DNA of 64,000 bases, taken from contig NC_049995.1 of assembly GCF_000003815.2 (NCBI RefSeq), positions 18,861,034 to 18,925,033 of the forward strand, written 5' to 3'. Under the pieces are notes generated by a model. It was given only the letters and a program-made list of their open reading frames with translations, was not told the origin of the DNA and did not search any database. Positions 23,104-36,104 of the stretch are shown in pieces. The position numbers and the translations under genes are program-made. Within the stretch, counting starts at the first letter, position 1. Each line of letters begins with the position of its first letter. The stretch is from Branchiostoma floridae (lineage: Eukaryota > Chordata > Leptocardii > Amphioxiformes > Branchiostomatidae).

Positions 23104-25190
23104 ACAAAAAGAACATATTTGATAAGGACTTGATTTGTTCCTACACATTAATAGATTGGAATTACTAATTAGTCGACCAGTTTTCTGATCTATACTTCAT
23201 GATGCCTGAGGAATCAATGGATAAAAAGGACGGTGGCGGTACCGACTTCCAACGACCTTTGACCCATCGCTCAGGCCAGAGTCTCGAAAGGTCATTTGTC
23301 AAAGCAATCGGTCCCTGTTTATATCTGTCCCCATCTGTATTGTCAGTCATCCTGAGGAAGACCAGAGGATTCGGTGATTCCCGGAAGCTCACTTTGTCAT
23401 CCATGTTCGTAATGCTTCATTCAATACGTACTATCATGCCCATTGTACATTTTATGCGACAGTTGTTTACTCTTTAAGTAAGTATCTGGGAACCTTTGAA
23501 CATGTTGGGTAGGTTAGATTGGGCAGAGGACAAATGCTGACAGAACAATGATTGGCTGGTTGCTTGCTGCTTTGTAAATAGTTTAGAAATACCCAAAAGG
23601 TCTCGCATGAATTCCATGATTTCCTTCATGTCAGTCGATGATAACGAGTATCCAAACAGCAGTTTACTGGTGATGGTTCCTGATGCGCGGCATTTTTCAC
23701 CGGTAACATCAAGTATTATGAGCTGAACTAATAAATACTCAATACTACACACAGGTCTCTACACCATGTCTAACGATTGCACAATAACATGTCTTTTGTA
23801 TCAGCGGTTGAATCTCTTGTGACTGAATTGGGTCCTGTGTGAAACATAATCAGTATTTCACGAATTAAAAGTTATACCTGCTTTACATGAAATTGTTGTG
23901 CTTCTCTGTGGTCTAACTTATGATATGCACAAACCATAGTTTTGATCCCTATTTAACATATAATAATAGTGCTAGTGATAACAGTGCCACCATTCATTTC
24001 ATCTCCAAGCAGATGATGATGAATGGTTTATTAGGTTAAGAATCTCTTGCAGCCTGTTGGCTGAATTGCGGATTTCATACAGATAATTGTTTTCCAGCCA
24101 GAACTAATTCTGGAAACATTAAACATCTATATCATCAATTATATATCAAACATTGAAATATAACGTTTAAAATTCTGACATTAATAAAACCTATATAGAT
24201 GTTTGTAGGAAAGATGCCTGCCACAGGTTTATATAGAGATGGCAGATTATCTTCACACCTAGCGGATACTGATGGTAGAACAGGGATGAGCTCTTTTGCA
24301 AACCCAGTTTACCTGTATTACATGTCACATATGTGCGACGACGCTCAGTAAGCATTAGTGACAACTTTCACCCTCATCCGAACTATTTTCGCCACTAGAA
24401 GGTAATTGTAAAAACTTCGGTATGATATCAGAAACCTGCGGAATCGTAATTAATGTCCAAACAATACGGACTTTGCTTCAAACCTGCCACCTTAACTGGT
24501 ACATCTGTCATCTGACCGGAGACGTTTACTCCTGTAGTACCGGCAGTATCCGCTAGGTGCGAAGCTGCACCAGCCATCCCGACATTACCCAGCGACCATG
24601 ATCAAAGTCTAACGGGCACCGAGCTGTCTTGCCAACTGCCAAGTTTACTGAAATTCATTTCAGTTCCCAGATTGAAGACATCTGAGAAAGTTTGTCTTGA
24701 AGAATCAGACTAACACTGGTAACGTCTTAAGGAGCTCGTCTGTTACGTCACACAGGTGAGTTCTTGCAGTACAGGTGAGAAATGTTCACTTCAGCCAGGC
24801 GGCCATTTTAGGTCAATGGCATGTAACGGATTTTAGTACCTAGAGACTTTGATTGTTCTTTACGTGGTCTGGAAGGAGTGGCTCATTTTGATTTCGGGAA
24901 ATAAGACGATAACAAATTTGCGTTTGCGTTTCCTTATTTTCGGGATATACGGACATTTGTTACTGGTAAACGTGATACGAAATGACTGGAATAGTGGCCT
25001 CAGCGTAAGATTTAGACCTGTGTATAAACACGGTGGTGTCAAATTACATGGTTGGGGCGTTTCAAAACTTCAAGGTGAGTTTCAAAGATTCATTTATTAA
25101 TTGGTTTAGGTGTTCAGCACACACAGCCATGCAGGGTTTCCCAACTCGCACGTGGCTACTTCGAAGGTCTATCTAGCCCTGCTGGCAGAG
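23104..25190. other. Intergenic region between genes D and E, proximal part
   Basis: Bases 23150-23400 match the 3' flank of gene A. Bases 23630-23960 match the array's 3'-flank repeat. Bases about 24390-24830 match the candidate 5' noncoding exon region of gene B (3130-3560), including a donor at 24756 and GCGGCCATTTTAG near 24797. Small ORFs here are not conserved. Confidence 0.6.
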
Positions 25191-25426
25191 ACAAACACAT
25201 TCATTACTTGCTGTTGTAACACGTTAATTATTGTTGAACAAACATTCCAACGTCGCTGAGCCGATAATAACCACATAAATCTCTTCTGCATTACACTATT
25301 TTCAAGCCCTAGCTAAGTTAATATGGCGAAATGTAGTTTTGTACCTGCAATTTGAATAATCTAATGTGGTTTGAAAACTTATTATAAGATGTTAAACGTG
25401 TTTACGTTAGTAATATTTGTGGCAGG

Positions 25427-25960
25427 GAACTATGAGTGTCCCGATCTCTGCCCCGCCCCTCGGTCCATACTCGTGACGTGTTAATGATTGATGGACAGAA
25501 CAAACGCTTGGTGGGGTCTGAGCTGACGTCACGGGGAGAGCCAAGCACTGGGCGATGTAAACAATTACATCACGAGTACAAATTAGGCTTAGCGGGGATT
25601 CAACGGTGCTTACTCCACAGATGTTAACGTTGGTACTTGAAAATGAGTGTTGTTAAAAGTAAATGTTTAAAGAAACTTAACCCCAGCGTCGGTGATAGTA
25701 TAATAGCCACATATATTGGTTTACTGGTTTACTGAGATACCTTTAGCTCATATATATTCCTTCTATGTTTGCAGAATTAGATGGCGTGTCAAAGAGTGTT
25801 TCACACCTGCACTTTCAATAATCTATGTTCTATGAACAAATAACTAATAGTATGTTATTTGCACAAAGACCTATCAGTGTTGTGATCTGTGTCCCGCCCC
25901 TCGCGTGACGTGTTAATGATTGTTGGACAGGACAAACTGTGGTCTGACGTGACGGAGAGG
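25427..25960 (+). promoter_or_regulatory. Two GC-box/CRE-like modules upstream of gene E
   Basis: Copies at 25443-25480 and 25884-25914 keep GATCTsTG, CCCGCCCCTC and CGTGACGTGTTAATGATT. The spacing is about 440 bp, wider than upstream of B or D. The GTAAGTATG donor found in B and D is degraded here (AATAGTATG), so any noncoding exon of E must use another donor such as 24756. Confidence 0.45.
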
Positions 25961-26434
25961 GCAAAGTACTCGGAAATTTGCAAACAATTACGGTACAAGT
26001 TCCAACTGGGTCTAGCGTCTAGCGTAGATTGAATGTTTCTCAGTCGCCAGGAGTTAACGTTGGTAATTTAATGTGATTACAGTGAATAGTCCCCTTATCA
26101 GATTATCACAAAGAACACTTGGATAATTTGGTAAAATGTCTGAACTGCGCATGTGCGGGGTCAAAGGTGAAGGCCCCTGAGTCCCTGACTTGTACTCAGG
26201 ATTTCTTACGTAGACACATGTCTAGAGATGCTTCCTTATTGTTCGGGGTTCTTTAACTTTGACGTATTGACCACGATACATCTCACTGTGAATACACATT
26301 TTAAAATAAAGGAATTTCTAATTCTTTAACCTGCTGTCCTGCGTAAATCGTTACAAAAGTACAAGGCTTTCATCCTGTAGCATACATGGTGTCTGGAATA
26401 GGATGGGTTCAGTGACGTTTCGTCTGTTTTCAGG

Positions 26435-29400
26435 ATGGCAGGTCCGGTCAGAGAAAGAGTCACAGATGCCGACAGGCGCCATTTTGATTTTGTGCAAACT
26501 TTGCTCCGTATTTCCGATGAACTGACAGAAGAGGAAACAGCAAACATGAAGGTTTTCTGCCTGCATCTGATTCCTAAGGGCCAACTGGAACAGCTCAGGA
26601 GAGCAATGGACGTTTTCGTCAAGCTGATGGAGCTGGACAAAATCGACCAGGAGAATCTTGACTTTCTCAAAGAGATCTTGGAAAGAATCGGGCGACAGGA
26701 CCTGATTCGGGATGTTCTGCGGAGGTTCCAGCCGCCTGGCCGAGAGATTCCGGAAAATCCCGAACTCCAGCCGCCTGGCCGAGACATTCCGGAAAATCCC
26801 GAACTCCAGCCGGGGACAAGTCAAGAGGGGGCAAATGCAGAAGGTGAGTGACATGCGGAAATCACCTAAAACAAAATAAAAATATCTGCACAATCTATCT
26901 TGAACTTTATTCGTCCCAAAATTACCTTTTCATAAAAGATATTGTTCACTATTTTCAAATCTGTAGAACCCTTTCTGTAGATTTATATTTCATTGGGCAT
27001 AAACAAATCAATAACTGATGGTTGCAGGAAACGCCTACTTGGTTGTGCACGGTGAAGTGCGCATGATCCAGGAAAATCTCGATCGTCTGAGAAACCGCCT
27101 AGCAACGTTATCTGGGACCAGGAGGTCACAGGTCAAGTTCAGAGGTTACAAGAAGCACAAGAGCATCCTGGTGCACTTCTCCATACCGCGGGAGAACACG
27201 GCGGTGCTGAGGCACATGGCGGATCACTCCGACCCGAGACTTGTCTACATGGGCGTCAAGTCACTGCAGATCGACGCTGAAGTTCCCATCAAGGTTCAAC
27301 AGGAGGAGCTTGTGTACGGTGAGTTGAATTTTTTTAATCTTCATATGTACTCATCAGCTGTCAGAGTCAGGTTCATCAAAGGATATGGGTTCTACTGTAG
27401 CAGCATTAATCATATGCACTAAATGTTCTATTATAGACTTTAAGTTTATCAAAGACTATAGATATTAAAGAAAAATAGAATGTCTCCTTGTGACAAAACA
27501 GCAGTCGATTCCACAAGAGCACATTCGGACAATTTACCACATGACTGAAATTACAAGTCTCAGGTATACAGAGGTTGATCTCAATTATACTTTGATAAAC
27601 AGATATTTTCGTGATATCATATAAATCCATATATTTTATGATGTCATATATATTTTACTTATGCATTCTAGATGCCAAGAGACAATTGCCTGTTGATGAC
27701 ATCGAGGTGGGATGCAGTACCCGCACCAAACACCAGAGGGCGCCCCAGAGCTGGACCCGCCTGTCTGCCCTGAACCTGTTCTCGGACGCCATGCCGCTCC
27801 ATCTGCAGGCAGCCGCGAGTCTGGAGTACCAGGGCTTCTCCTACAGCCTGGTCCGGGCTCTGGTGCAGAAGGACCGGCTTAGAGAACACCAGATGAGGCA
27901 GGCCATCCATAACCTCAGGAACGCAGAGGTGGATTCCAACACGCTCCGTCAGAAGGCAGAGGTGGATTCCAACACGCTCCGTCAGAAGGCAGAGGTGGAT
28001 TCCAACACGCTCCGTCAGAAGGCAGAGGTGGATTCCAACACGCTCCGTCAGAAGGCAGAGGTGGATTCCAACACGCTCCGTCAGAAGGCAGAGGTGGATT
28101 CCAACACGATCATGACTTTGCGCTCCAAGCTCGACATTACAGAGAACAGGCTGAAGGAGGCTCTTGAGACGATCGCAGTTCTTGAAGGAAAGCTGCAGCA
28201 GGCTCAAGAATACGCAGAGAAAGCCGCCAAACAGGTGACATCCCACGTGACGGAGTACAGGGGAGAGAAGCCACCTGGAAGCTGGCCACAGGAGTACAGG
28301 GGAGAGAAGCCGCCTGGAGGCTGGCCACACGAGTACAGGGGAGAGAAGCCACCTGGAAGCTGGCCACAGGAGTACAGGGGAGAGAAGCCGCCTGGAGGCT
28401 GGCCACAGGAGTACAGGGGAGAGAAGCCGCCTGGTGGCTGGCCACAGGAGTACAGGGGAGAGAAGCCGCCTGGTGGCTGGCCACAGGAGTACAGGGGAGA
28501 GAAGCCGCCTGGAGGCTGGCCACAGGAGTACAGGGGAGAGAAGCCGCCTGGAGGCTGGCCACAGGAGTACAGGGGAGAGAAGCCGCCTGGAGGCTGGCCA
28601 CAGGAGTACAGGGGAGAGAAGCCGCCTGGTGGCTGGCCACAGGAGTACAGGGGAAAGAAGCCGCCTGGTGGCTGGCCACAGGAGTACAGGGGAGAGAAGC
28701 CGCGTGGGGACTTGTCTGCACAGGTCGAGAAGGCAGATGCAGCTTCACAAAAACACCTAGTGGGTCCTGTTGATACTACAGGGGGACTTTTATATATAGG
28801 CGACAAGCTTGGAGAAGGCCCAACTGTAAAGGAAGAAGACGACAGAACTTCAACGCAAGACTCTGACAGTGGGGGCGAGGGAAGAGAGGAAGTTCTCAGT
28901 ACAGCGGCACCTGAGCAAGAGATGCACACAGCGGGGACAGAAGGAGCGGTATCTGGCCGTATTATCGACAGAAAACAGGATGTGATCACTTTTGGTGGTC
29001 GAGGGTCAGAACCTGGGAAGTTCCTGGACCCACGTGGCGTTGTGGTGTCGCCTAGCAACGAGATATTTGTGGCTGATCACAACAACAGGCGAGTCCAAGT
29101 CCACAGTACGGAGGGGGTTTACCTGCGCCACTTCCCAACTTTTGTACCGGGTACAGGGGATAAGGTCATGTTGCCGCATGATGTTTGTATGGACGGTATC
29201 GGCACGCTGTGGGTAGTGGGGCGGGGAGACACAGCTGACCATGTTGTACAGTACAGCACGGACGGGACCGCCATGGCGGGGTTTGATCTGGAGAAGAGCA
29301 TTTATTACCGCGGCATTGCAGTGGACATGCGCACTAACCACATCCTGGTGACTGATGCAGACCAAGGTGCAGTTCATGTGTTCCGTCCGGACGGCTCCCT

Positions 29401-29788
29401 GGTGCGGACAGTCCGGCATCCACGGGGGGAGATGCCACGCCCACGGTTCATCACTGCGGACGGGGAAGGGAACATTATAATGTCGGACTGGAACAATAAC
29501 TATGTCTACGTGTATGACGAGTCCGGGAAGTTCCTGTTCCATTTCGGAGGTTGGGGAAGTGGTGAAGATCAGCTGGATTATCCCAGCGGCATCTGTACAG
29601 ACAGCTTGGGGCACATCCTCGTGGCGGACTCTGGGAACGGGAGGGTTCAGATCTTCACACGTCACGGCGAGTTTGTACGTACCGTCCGTACTGGGTTTGA
29701 ACCGGAAGGCCTGGCTGTGGGACCGGAAGGGCAGCTGGTTGTTACCAATTATTGGGACGATACTGTAACTATATATCCCAACTATTAG
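26435..29788 (+). CDS. Gene E: DED / unknown domain / coiled coil / NHL protein (938 aa, 3 coding exons)
   Basis: Coding exons are 26435-26843, 27028-27318 and 27672-29788 with phase-1 introns. The DED spans about residues 15-96, with RxDL at R87-L90. The tail has two PENPELQ units separated by a PPGR spacer. Exon 2 is four codons shorter than in B, D and F at its start (GNAYLVVHG). Exon 3 has the longest repeats of the family: five full AEVDSNTLRQK units from residue 318 and twelve 13-residue RGEKPPGGW units (428-583). The NHL propeller covers 671-938. Loops are copy-specific (FLDPR, DHNN, LPHD, DYPSG, NYWDD). No signal peptide is seen. It lies about 3.3 kb downstream of gene D in the same orientation. 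Function is inferred as for the other copies. Confidence 0.87.
27923..28111 (+). repeat. 33-bp coding repeat (AEVDSNTLRQK), gene E, 5 units plus partial
   Basis: Five nearly identical 33-base units extend the predicted coiled coil by 33 residues relative to B, D and F. Near-identity of the units at DNA level points to recent expansion. Confidence 0.92.
28253..28720 (+). repeat. 39-bp coding minisatellite (RGEKPPGGW), gene E, 12 units
   Basis: Twelve in-frame 39-base units form the longest array in the window, ending in RGEKPRGDL as in gene D. Long minus-strand ORFs across the array are by-products of the repeat composition. Confidence 0.93.
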
Positions 29789-30398
29789 TCAAACAGTACT
29801 TCGTAGAAGGGTTTTGTTTCGTTTCAACACAAAAGATTGAACTTACCATATTCTCTTACTAGTCCTTTTGCCTTCTTCGGGAATGGGTGGACGGCGCGTG
29901 CGCACTACAGGCTTCGAATGACTTCTTTTGCTCACCCAGAAGGTCACGTGTTCTGAACAATCGGGGCCTCAGTTGTCCTGAAGCAGATCAGAGGACATTG
30001 TTGATACATCTATCTTAAATCCATCTTCATAACGCTTAGAACTTATCATAAAATTCCCCGTGACCACATTTTTTTTCATTCGGTCTAAATTAGATTGAAG
30101 ATTAACGTCACTTCATCATGGATTGTTCATAATATGATGATAAACGCTCAAGACCATTCGCTTTTCTTTCCACTGTTTCAGAAGAATTTAACACATTCCA
30201 TGCTTTAGATAAATTTATGCAATTACATTCTAAGAGAAAATAATCATTACTGTGTACAAATATAGGTAAATACATTCAAAAAGTGTTAAGGACTTAGAAC
30301 CAATAGTATGAATCATACGTTAAACTCAATATGTTGATTTATCAATATATTTGTACGTGGATTAATTGATTTGTACCCAATTTTGTATTGTATGTATG

Positions 30399-30479
<81 letters not shown>

Positions 30480-33002
30480 CATGCAGTAGATTCTATTGAT
30501 GTCGCGGCCATTCTGTTGTGTTTATGACTATTGTATGATACGTATGTAGATGCTCATAATACATTTAATGTAAATTTTCATCTAACATTCATACAACAGT
30601 TGGTTAATCTGTAAATGATGTCTGCTGGACACCAAATATGGACATATTGGGTTGGTTACAGTGTCAGCAGCAGCAGCAGATACTGAGAGAACAATTATTA
30701 ATTGATTAATGCTTTGTAAATATATTTGCAAATTGAAGCCTTCAATGGTCTTGCATGGCCATGGATTCCTTTAACTTTGAGAAGAAGGACTGAAGATCAG
30801 GAAAATGGCGGCTTTCTCTCAAACTGTGATGACGTCATGACTTGGCCGATGATAACGATTATCTAAAGAGCAGTTTACCGATGATGGTACAGGACACGTG
30901 ACATGTTTACCTATAACATCAGCGTGTATTATCAGCTAAATAAATAGATACTAAATACAGGCCTGTACACCATGTCTGCGGATTGCACATTTAGTCTGTG
31001 GTATTAACGGTTGAGTCTCTTACGAATGGAATTGAATTGGATTCTATGAGATGATATAATACGTTTTGCACCAATAAAAGTCATCCTTGTTTTGTATATA
31101 ATGATTAGGCTTCTTTCTGGCGAAATCCATGATAAGTTCAAGTATTAATTATGGTTTCTATCTCTTCGTAACGCCCTACAACATTCCGGATTAATGATTC
31201 ACATTCATAGACATAAAAAATCTCGCGGACGCCTGGCTGTAATTTATAAAACTGCATGCATTCTGTAGACATATGCAATGTACCAAAACGGACTGTGCTT
31301 GCAACAACAACCAATGAAGTTGCAAAGAAAAGTTATTATGTATCTAATCGGCATAGGAGTAATGCGGCATTGTTTCATCATTGGGACAACATTGCAAAAC
31401 ATCATTTGAGACTATGAGGAGTTGAGACACCCTCACAAAGTTTAGCTAACGATATAACAAATTGTTCGAATTTTGGTCCTGTTATGATAATATCACGTTA
31501 TGGTAATAGTGCCGGCATGGACATTATCAGTTATCTGGTCTTTTTCAGGATGACCAAATTTAACCTTCCGCCAATCCTCTGGCAATATACATGATTTATT
31601 ACATACTTGGCATCCCCAATATAAACACATTCAGATCATCTTATGCTAGAAATCAACTCATGAATTGAACCTCATAATGCCAAAGCGACATAGAATGTTG
31701 TATATTCAAGTTAGGGGATAACACTTTCCACACTTACCTTTTCTCATCAGACGAATAAACTTTCACCAAAATTCCTGGACTATTTCATCTACGGGCATAT
31801 TGATTGTGACTCGTGCAGCTTGTATCATTCACTAGCAATTTGTATCACTCCGCGGCACAGAGAACAGGAAAAGCAGAAAGAAATTCTAGGAGTCAGCTCA
31901 CAAAGGTCTCTCCATTGAATCATATAATCGTGCACCAAGACATCAGAGCACAGTAGTTGTTTTGGATCCTTCATGCACTATTGTGCCTCAAGGTAACATG
32001 AACAGTGACATTGATGCCTTTCCGCCATGACAGTCGGACCAAAACAACACACAGTCTATTCCTCCTTTACCTATTTTCCTCTAAGATAATTACACTACAC
32101 TAGAGTCCTTTTTACTGGGTGTTTGAACATAAGGTGAATATTTCTCTCTCTCTCCGTACTGAAGACAGGACATGTAGCCCCATGTTTAGAAAGTTACGAA
32201 AATGATCACATCACCCTTTGCACCTGCTGGGTTTCATGACCTTTAGGGTCACGCACAGCTCCCCTGCCTTTTATGCGGGATGTGGATAAACAGCCCACCT
32301 ACTGGTAGTGGAAAAAATACGCTACTAAAGTGAGGACGAACGCAGCCAAAGGTTTACAGGTATGTTGTGTTGCTATCTAAGAGGTATCTTACCAATTCTG
32401 CAGTAAGGTTAAGAAAATAGCATTTGATAGTTGAAACCAAACGGCCATAATGTACCAGGGTCCTTCTCTTTCCACTATCACTGGGTATTTGGTCTATCCT
32501 AGTACGGAGAGAAACTGACTTTAGAGTTTCTCAAGGATCTATCAAAGTCTCTCAGAGTCTGTCACATGTTACTATACCCCTTATAACAAATTGTTATGGA
32601 AAAATACTTGCTTACTTCTTGAAGCTCAGAACATTAGCATAAACAGACATAACTGGCAGGAAAACAGGTATATTCTACATGTATGGTAACCTGTTCTGTA
32701 AAAACTGCTGTTACTAGTGTTAGAGGTATTAATATAGGTGTCCATAACGTGTTATACGGGATGAGCTTTGTGGGTGTTGCAGGAATGACTCCTCTGGTTC
32801 TGAATATTTCAGTTTCCCCCAGCGACCCACATTGCTTCGATTGCCTACCGGGCTATAGTCGCTGTTAGTTCGTGAACTCCTACGTTACGCGGTTTAGAAG
32901 CACCTTTTTCCTTCAGTAGGGTGTCATATGTTCTAATATTGCAAGGGAGACTAAAGTTTACATCAGATCTTAGGGTAACTCTGAACTACAATATTTCCGC
33001 AG
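29789..33002. repeat. 3' flank of gene E and block duplicated with B-C
   Basis: The first 250 bp resemble the 3' flanks of B and F (CACGTGTTCTGAACAATCGGGG). Bases about 30840-33002 parallel 11340-14201. No conserved ORF is present. Confidence 0.65.
30384..30475. repeat. (TA)n microsatellite
   Basis: About 90 bases of TA repeats, interrupted by two G bases near the start. Confidence 0.95.
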
Positions 33003-34180
33003 GTAACCCAAATGCGAATACCGAGTGTTACCTTATCTAGGGTTATTGTGGTTGAGAAGTCACAGCGATACAGATAGGCACCGTGTGTTTTGTGGGGATG
33101 TGACCCTAGAATGACCTCTGTGGCTCAAAAGCAAACAACTTCTCAGTTTCACCCAGCGTGTAAAAGACACATATCTGACAACAAACACTGCTGGTTAGCA
33201 AAATCTGTGTTTAAGAATCACCATGCATGCACTTATATAAGTGGTAATTATCGTTGTGCTACGTATCAGCTTTGTCGCGAAGTAACATTATTCCACTGCG
33301 CTTGTAAGACTGGGAATATGTGGGGTTACCAGCGTCACGTCCAGGCAGTGTGCTTTGTTGGCGTTACCTTGCAATACAATTCTGGTTGAAAACGTCTCTA
33401 TTTCCAAACAACGCTATTCCGTGAACCAAATGTGGATTTAGGCGGTCTAAAACATGTCCGATGTCGCAATGTTAACCAGAACAAGAGTTAGACTTCGGTC
33501 CCAATTGGAAAAATGGGCCCTGCCGAGCGATTCAAGGCTGTTTGTGGCACTTTCCGGCGTTACCCCTTAGTGGGATATCCTGCGGCTCCCGTGATATCTT
33601 TGAGTAATAATTCCGGCTCAGTAACTTACGGTCGCCAGGACCTATCTGTGGCTTACAACGAGGGGTGTCCCCAGGATCGGGCAGTCCGCCGGGGCAAATT
33701 TGTAGTTTCGGTGCAATTGGGACCGAATTCTTACGTTGCACCACCGCGTCTACGCAAGTTGGTTTGGTTTGTTTGGTAATAGTCTGTAAACTGAGTAACG
33801 GGACTTCATTGTTTTCTAGACTGGAGTCAATAACGTTACAAACAGACAAAGCGCGCTTTGTGTACGTAGAAGCATATGCATGACGGGACCCGTTCAGAAC
33901 AAATGTACTTCCAAGGTTCACCTGCAAAGGACAGACTTGTTCAAAGTCACACACCGGACCTGATTTAAACTTACCTGAAGTATGACTGTTATTAGAACAA
34001 AACGCTCTTAATGTCCACTGTTATTTGATTTAATTTGGGTCCTTTAGAACAATTCCATGCCATTATCGCCTTGTGGTATTACAAATGAGTAAAAGAAATC
34101 CAATCCCCATGTATAGGCCTGTGATCACCATCATCACTTTCTCCACATGCACTGAGCTGAGCCATACTTCCCAGTAGCCT
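33003..34180. repeat. Upstream flank of gene F, homologous to the flank of relic C
   Basis: The sequence parallels 15153-16060. It contains a palindrome-like pair around GTCCCAATTGG (33498) and CCAATTGGGAC-type sequence (33714). Its ORFs (33513-33779 plus, 33532-33954 minus) have no counterpart in the C copy and are rejected as genes. Confidence 0.55.
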
Positions 34181-34194
34181 TTGCAATACACATT

Positions 34195-34582
34195 CACAAA
34201 GCACCTTTGTCTCTGATATTTTACATATGATTTACTATCCATACTTTGTAAATCTCAGTTTCATTAATTTTCGTTTTACACATGATTTGATAATTATATG
34301 ATTTGACCCCTGACCTCCACCCCATCTCTTGACATATTGATTTTGACCTTGGAACGTTTTCGACATGAGTATGGACACTGATTATGTTTTGACGCACCCG
34401 TTTTATGTTTTCTGTACTGTATGTTGTCCCTGGGTGTTCAAAGTTTGACTGATTGTTACCACGTTTTTTTTCTGTATTTATTATTTACATGTATGTTTGG
34501 TGGGCCCCCTTGGAAATCAACTATGCACTATTGTAGGGGCTACCCATCTGTTTCAAGATGAAATAAATAAATAAATAAATGC
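34195..34582 (+). mobile_element. 3' end of a non-LTR retroelement with (AAAT)n tail
   Basis: A stretch with GGTGGGCCCCCTTGG and GGGGCTACCCATCTG ends in (AAAT)5, as expected for the 3' UTR and short-repeat tail of a 5'-truncated LINE. It interrupts the otherwise collinear C/F flank. No reverse transcriptase coding remains, so this rests on the tail and the insertion polymorphism. Confidence 0.5.
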
Positions 34583-35660
34583 ACCTCCGAGATAGCTGAC
34601 GTCGGCTGTGACCAACAAGCACTGTGCGAAAGGGTGTGATTTCCGGACAAAGTCGGAGTTGACATATTTTTGGACATGCAAAATATTCGGACTGTGTCCG
34701 GGCACGATGTTCAATATTTCCCATATCTGGAAATATCATGAGTCAGGAATTGTCTTGTTATGTATCCGGACAAATAAGACTTTCCTGCTTTTCAAGATAC
34801 GCGCCATTGACGTTTCTTGCCTCCGAATACGTGATATGTTCTACATTCTTTACATATCCAAGGTCCATATATTTCGATAAGGGATACCCGGACAAATTAG
34901 GAGTTTGCACGAAGCATGATGTGCATTATTTCTGGGCCATTGTCAGGTGACATTTTCAATTCATTATGTCTCAGAATATCATGAGTCATGAAATGTTTCA
35001 GCACATGCCCGGACGGATAGAATTTCCCGTTCTTCCGAATACGTGTCAGGGACGTTTCATGTTTTCGAATTCATACTATTTTCTTTTCTTTCCATTTACG
35101 AGACATATCCGCGACAGATATTCCATGGATTAGTTTTAGGACAGATTCGAAGTTAGCATATTCTGACCGATAAAGGTATTCTATACGTGAATTGTGAATC
35201 GGTGATTGTTTTATTGCGCATCTGAACAAATAAGACTGCATTTTTTTGCCGAAACTTTCGCTCCTTCCGAATTCATATTCCGTTCCATTTACGACAGATG
35301 TCCAAAACAGAAACATTCCAGAGATCAGTTTTCGGACAACTTAATGGTTAACAAATTACTTTTCTTGTCATACATGAATCTGAGATTGTTTTGTTGGGTA
35401 TCCTTAAAAAGGTTTCCTATCTTGTCAAATACACGTCAAGACGTCATTAACGTTTTTGCTTCTGTATATGTGTTTTTATTCTACAACGAGTATGCCCGAT
35501 GTCAATGTATGTTTACTCTTTGATTTTCTAGTAATTGAAGCTTAAGCTTCCATATACATGTGCAAATATACTGACATCGACATTTACAATCAAATGACAC
35601 AGAAAGCAATCTTTGCGATGGTAACAATTATGAGTCAAGTATTATTGTTTCTTTGCATAT

Positions 35661-36019
35661 CCGGACAATATCTTGAACAAAGTTCAGTCAAAACACTCCA
35701 CCCCAGCGGTGCAGTTTGGGATAGGTCCATATCCGGACAATATCTTGAACAAAGTTCAGTCAAAACACTCCACCCCAGCGGTGCAGTTTGGGATAGGTCC
35801 ATATCCGGACAATATCATGAATAAAGTTCAGTCAAAACACTCCACCCCAGCGGTGCAGTTTGGGATAGGTCCATATCCGGACAATATCTTGAACAAAGTT
35901 CAGTCAAAACACTCCACCCCAGCGGTGCAGTTTGGGATAGGTCCATATCCGGACAATATCTTGAAAAAGTTCAGTCAAAACACTCCACACCAGCGGTGCA
36001 GTTTGGGATAGGTCCATAT
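35661..36019. repeat. 72-bp tandem array (5 units) inside the CACTA-like element
   Basis: Units starting CCGGACAATATC recur at 35661, 35733, 35805, 35877 and 35949, the last one base shorter, with a decayed copy after 36020. The period is divisible by three, so it generates spurious long ORFs. Confidence 0.93.
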
Positions 36020-36104
36020 CCGGACAATATCATGACAAAAAGTCACTCATGATATTGAATACCAGCGTTGCTGTGTGGGAATGGCCCATATCCGGACAAT
36101 ATCA

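Noticed and set aside
28253-28720. Regular 39-bp repeats resembling a CRISPR array
   Set aside because: The units are contiguous with no variable spacers, lie inside a coding exon, and the genome is animal.
33513-33954. Overlapping ORFs of 88 and 140 residues upstream of gene F
   Set aside because: The homologous C flank does not keep either frame, and no domain is visible.
35558-36011. Overlapping ORFs of 88 and 112 residues with repeated peptides
   Set aside because: They arise from the 72-bp tandem array inside the CACTA-like element and carry no known domain.
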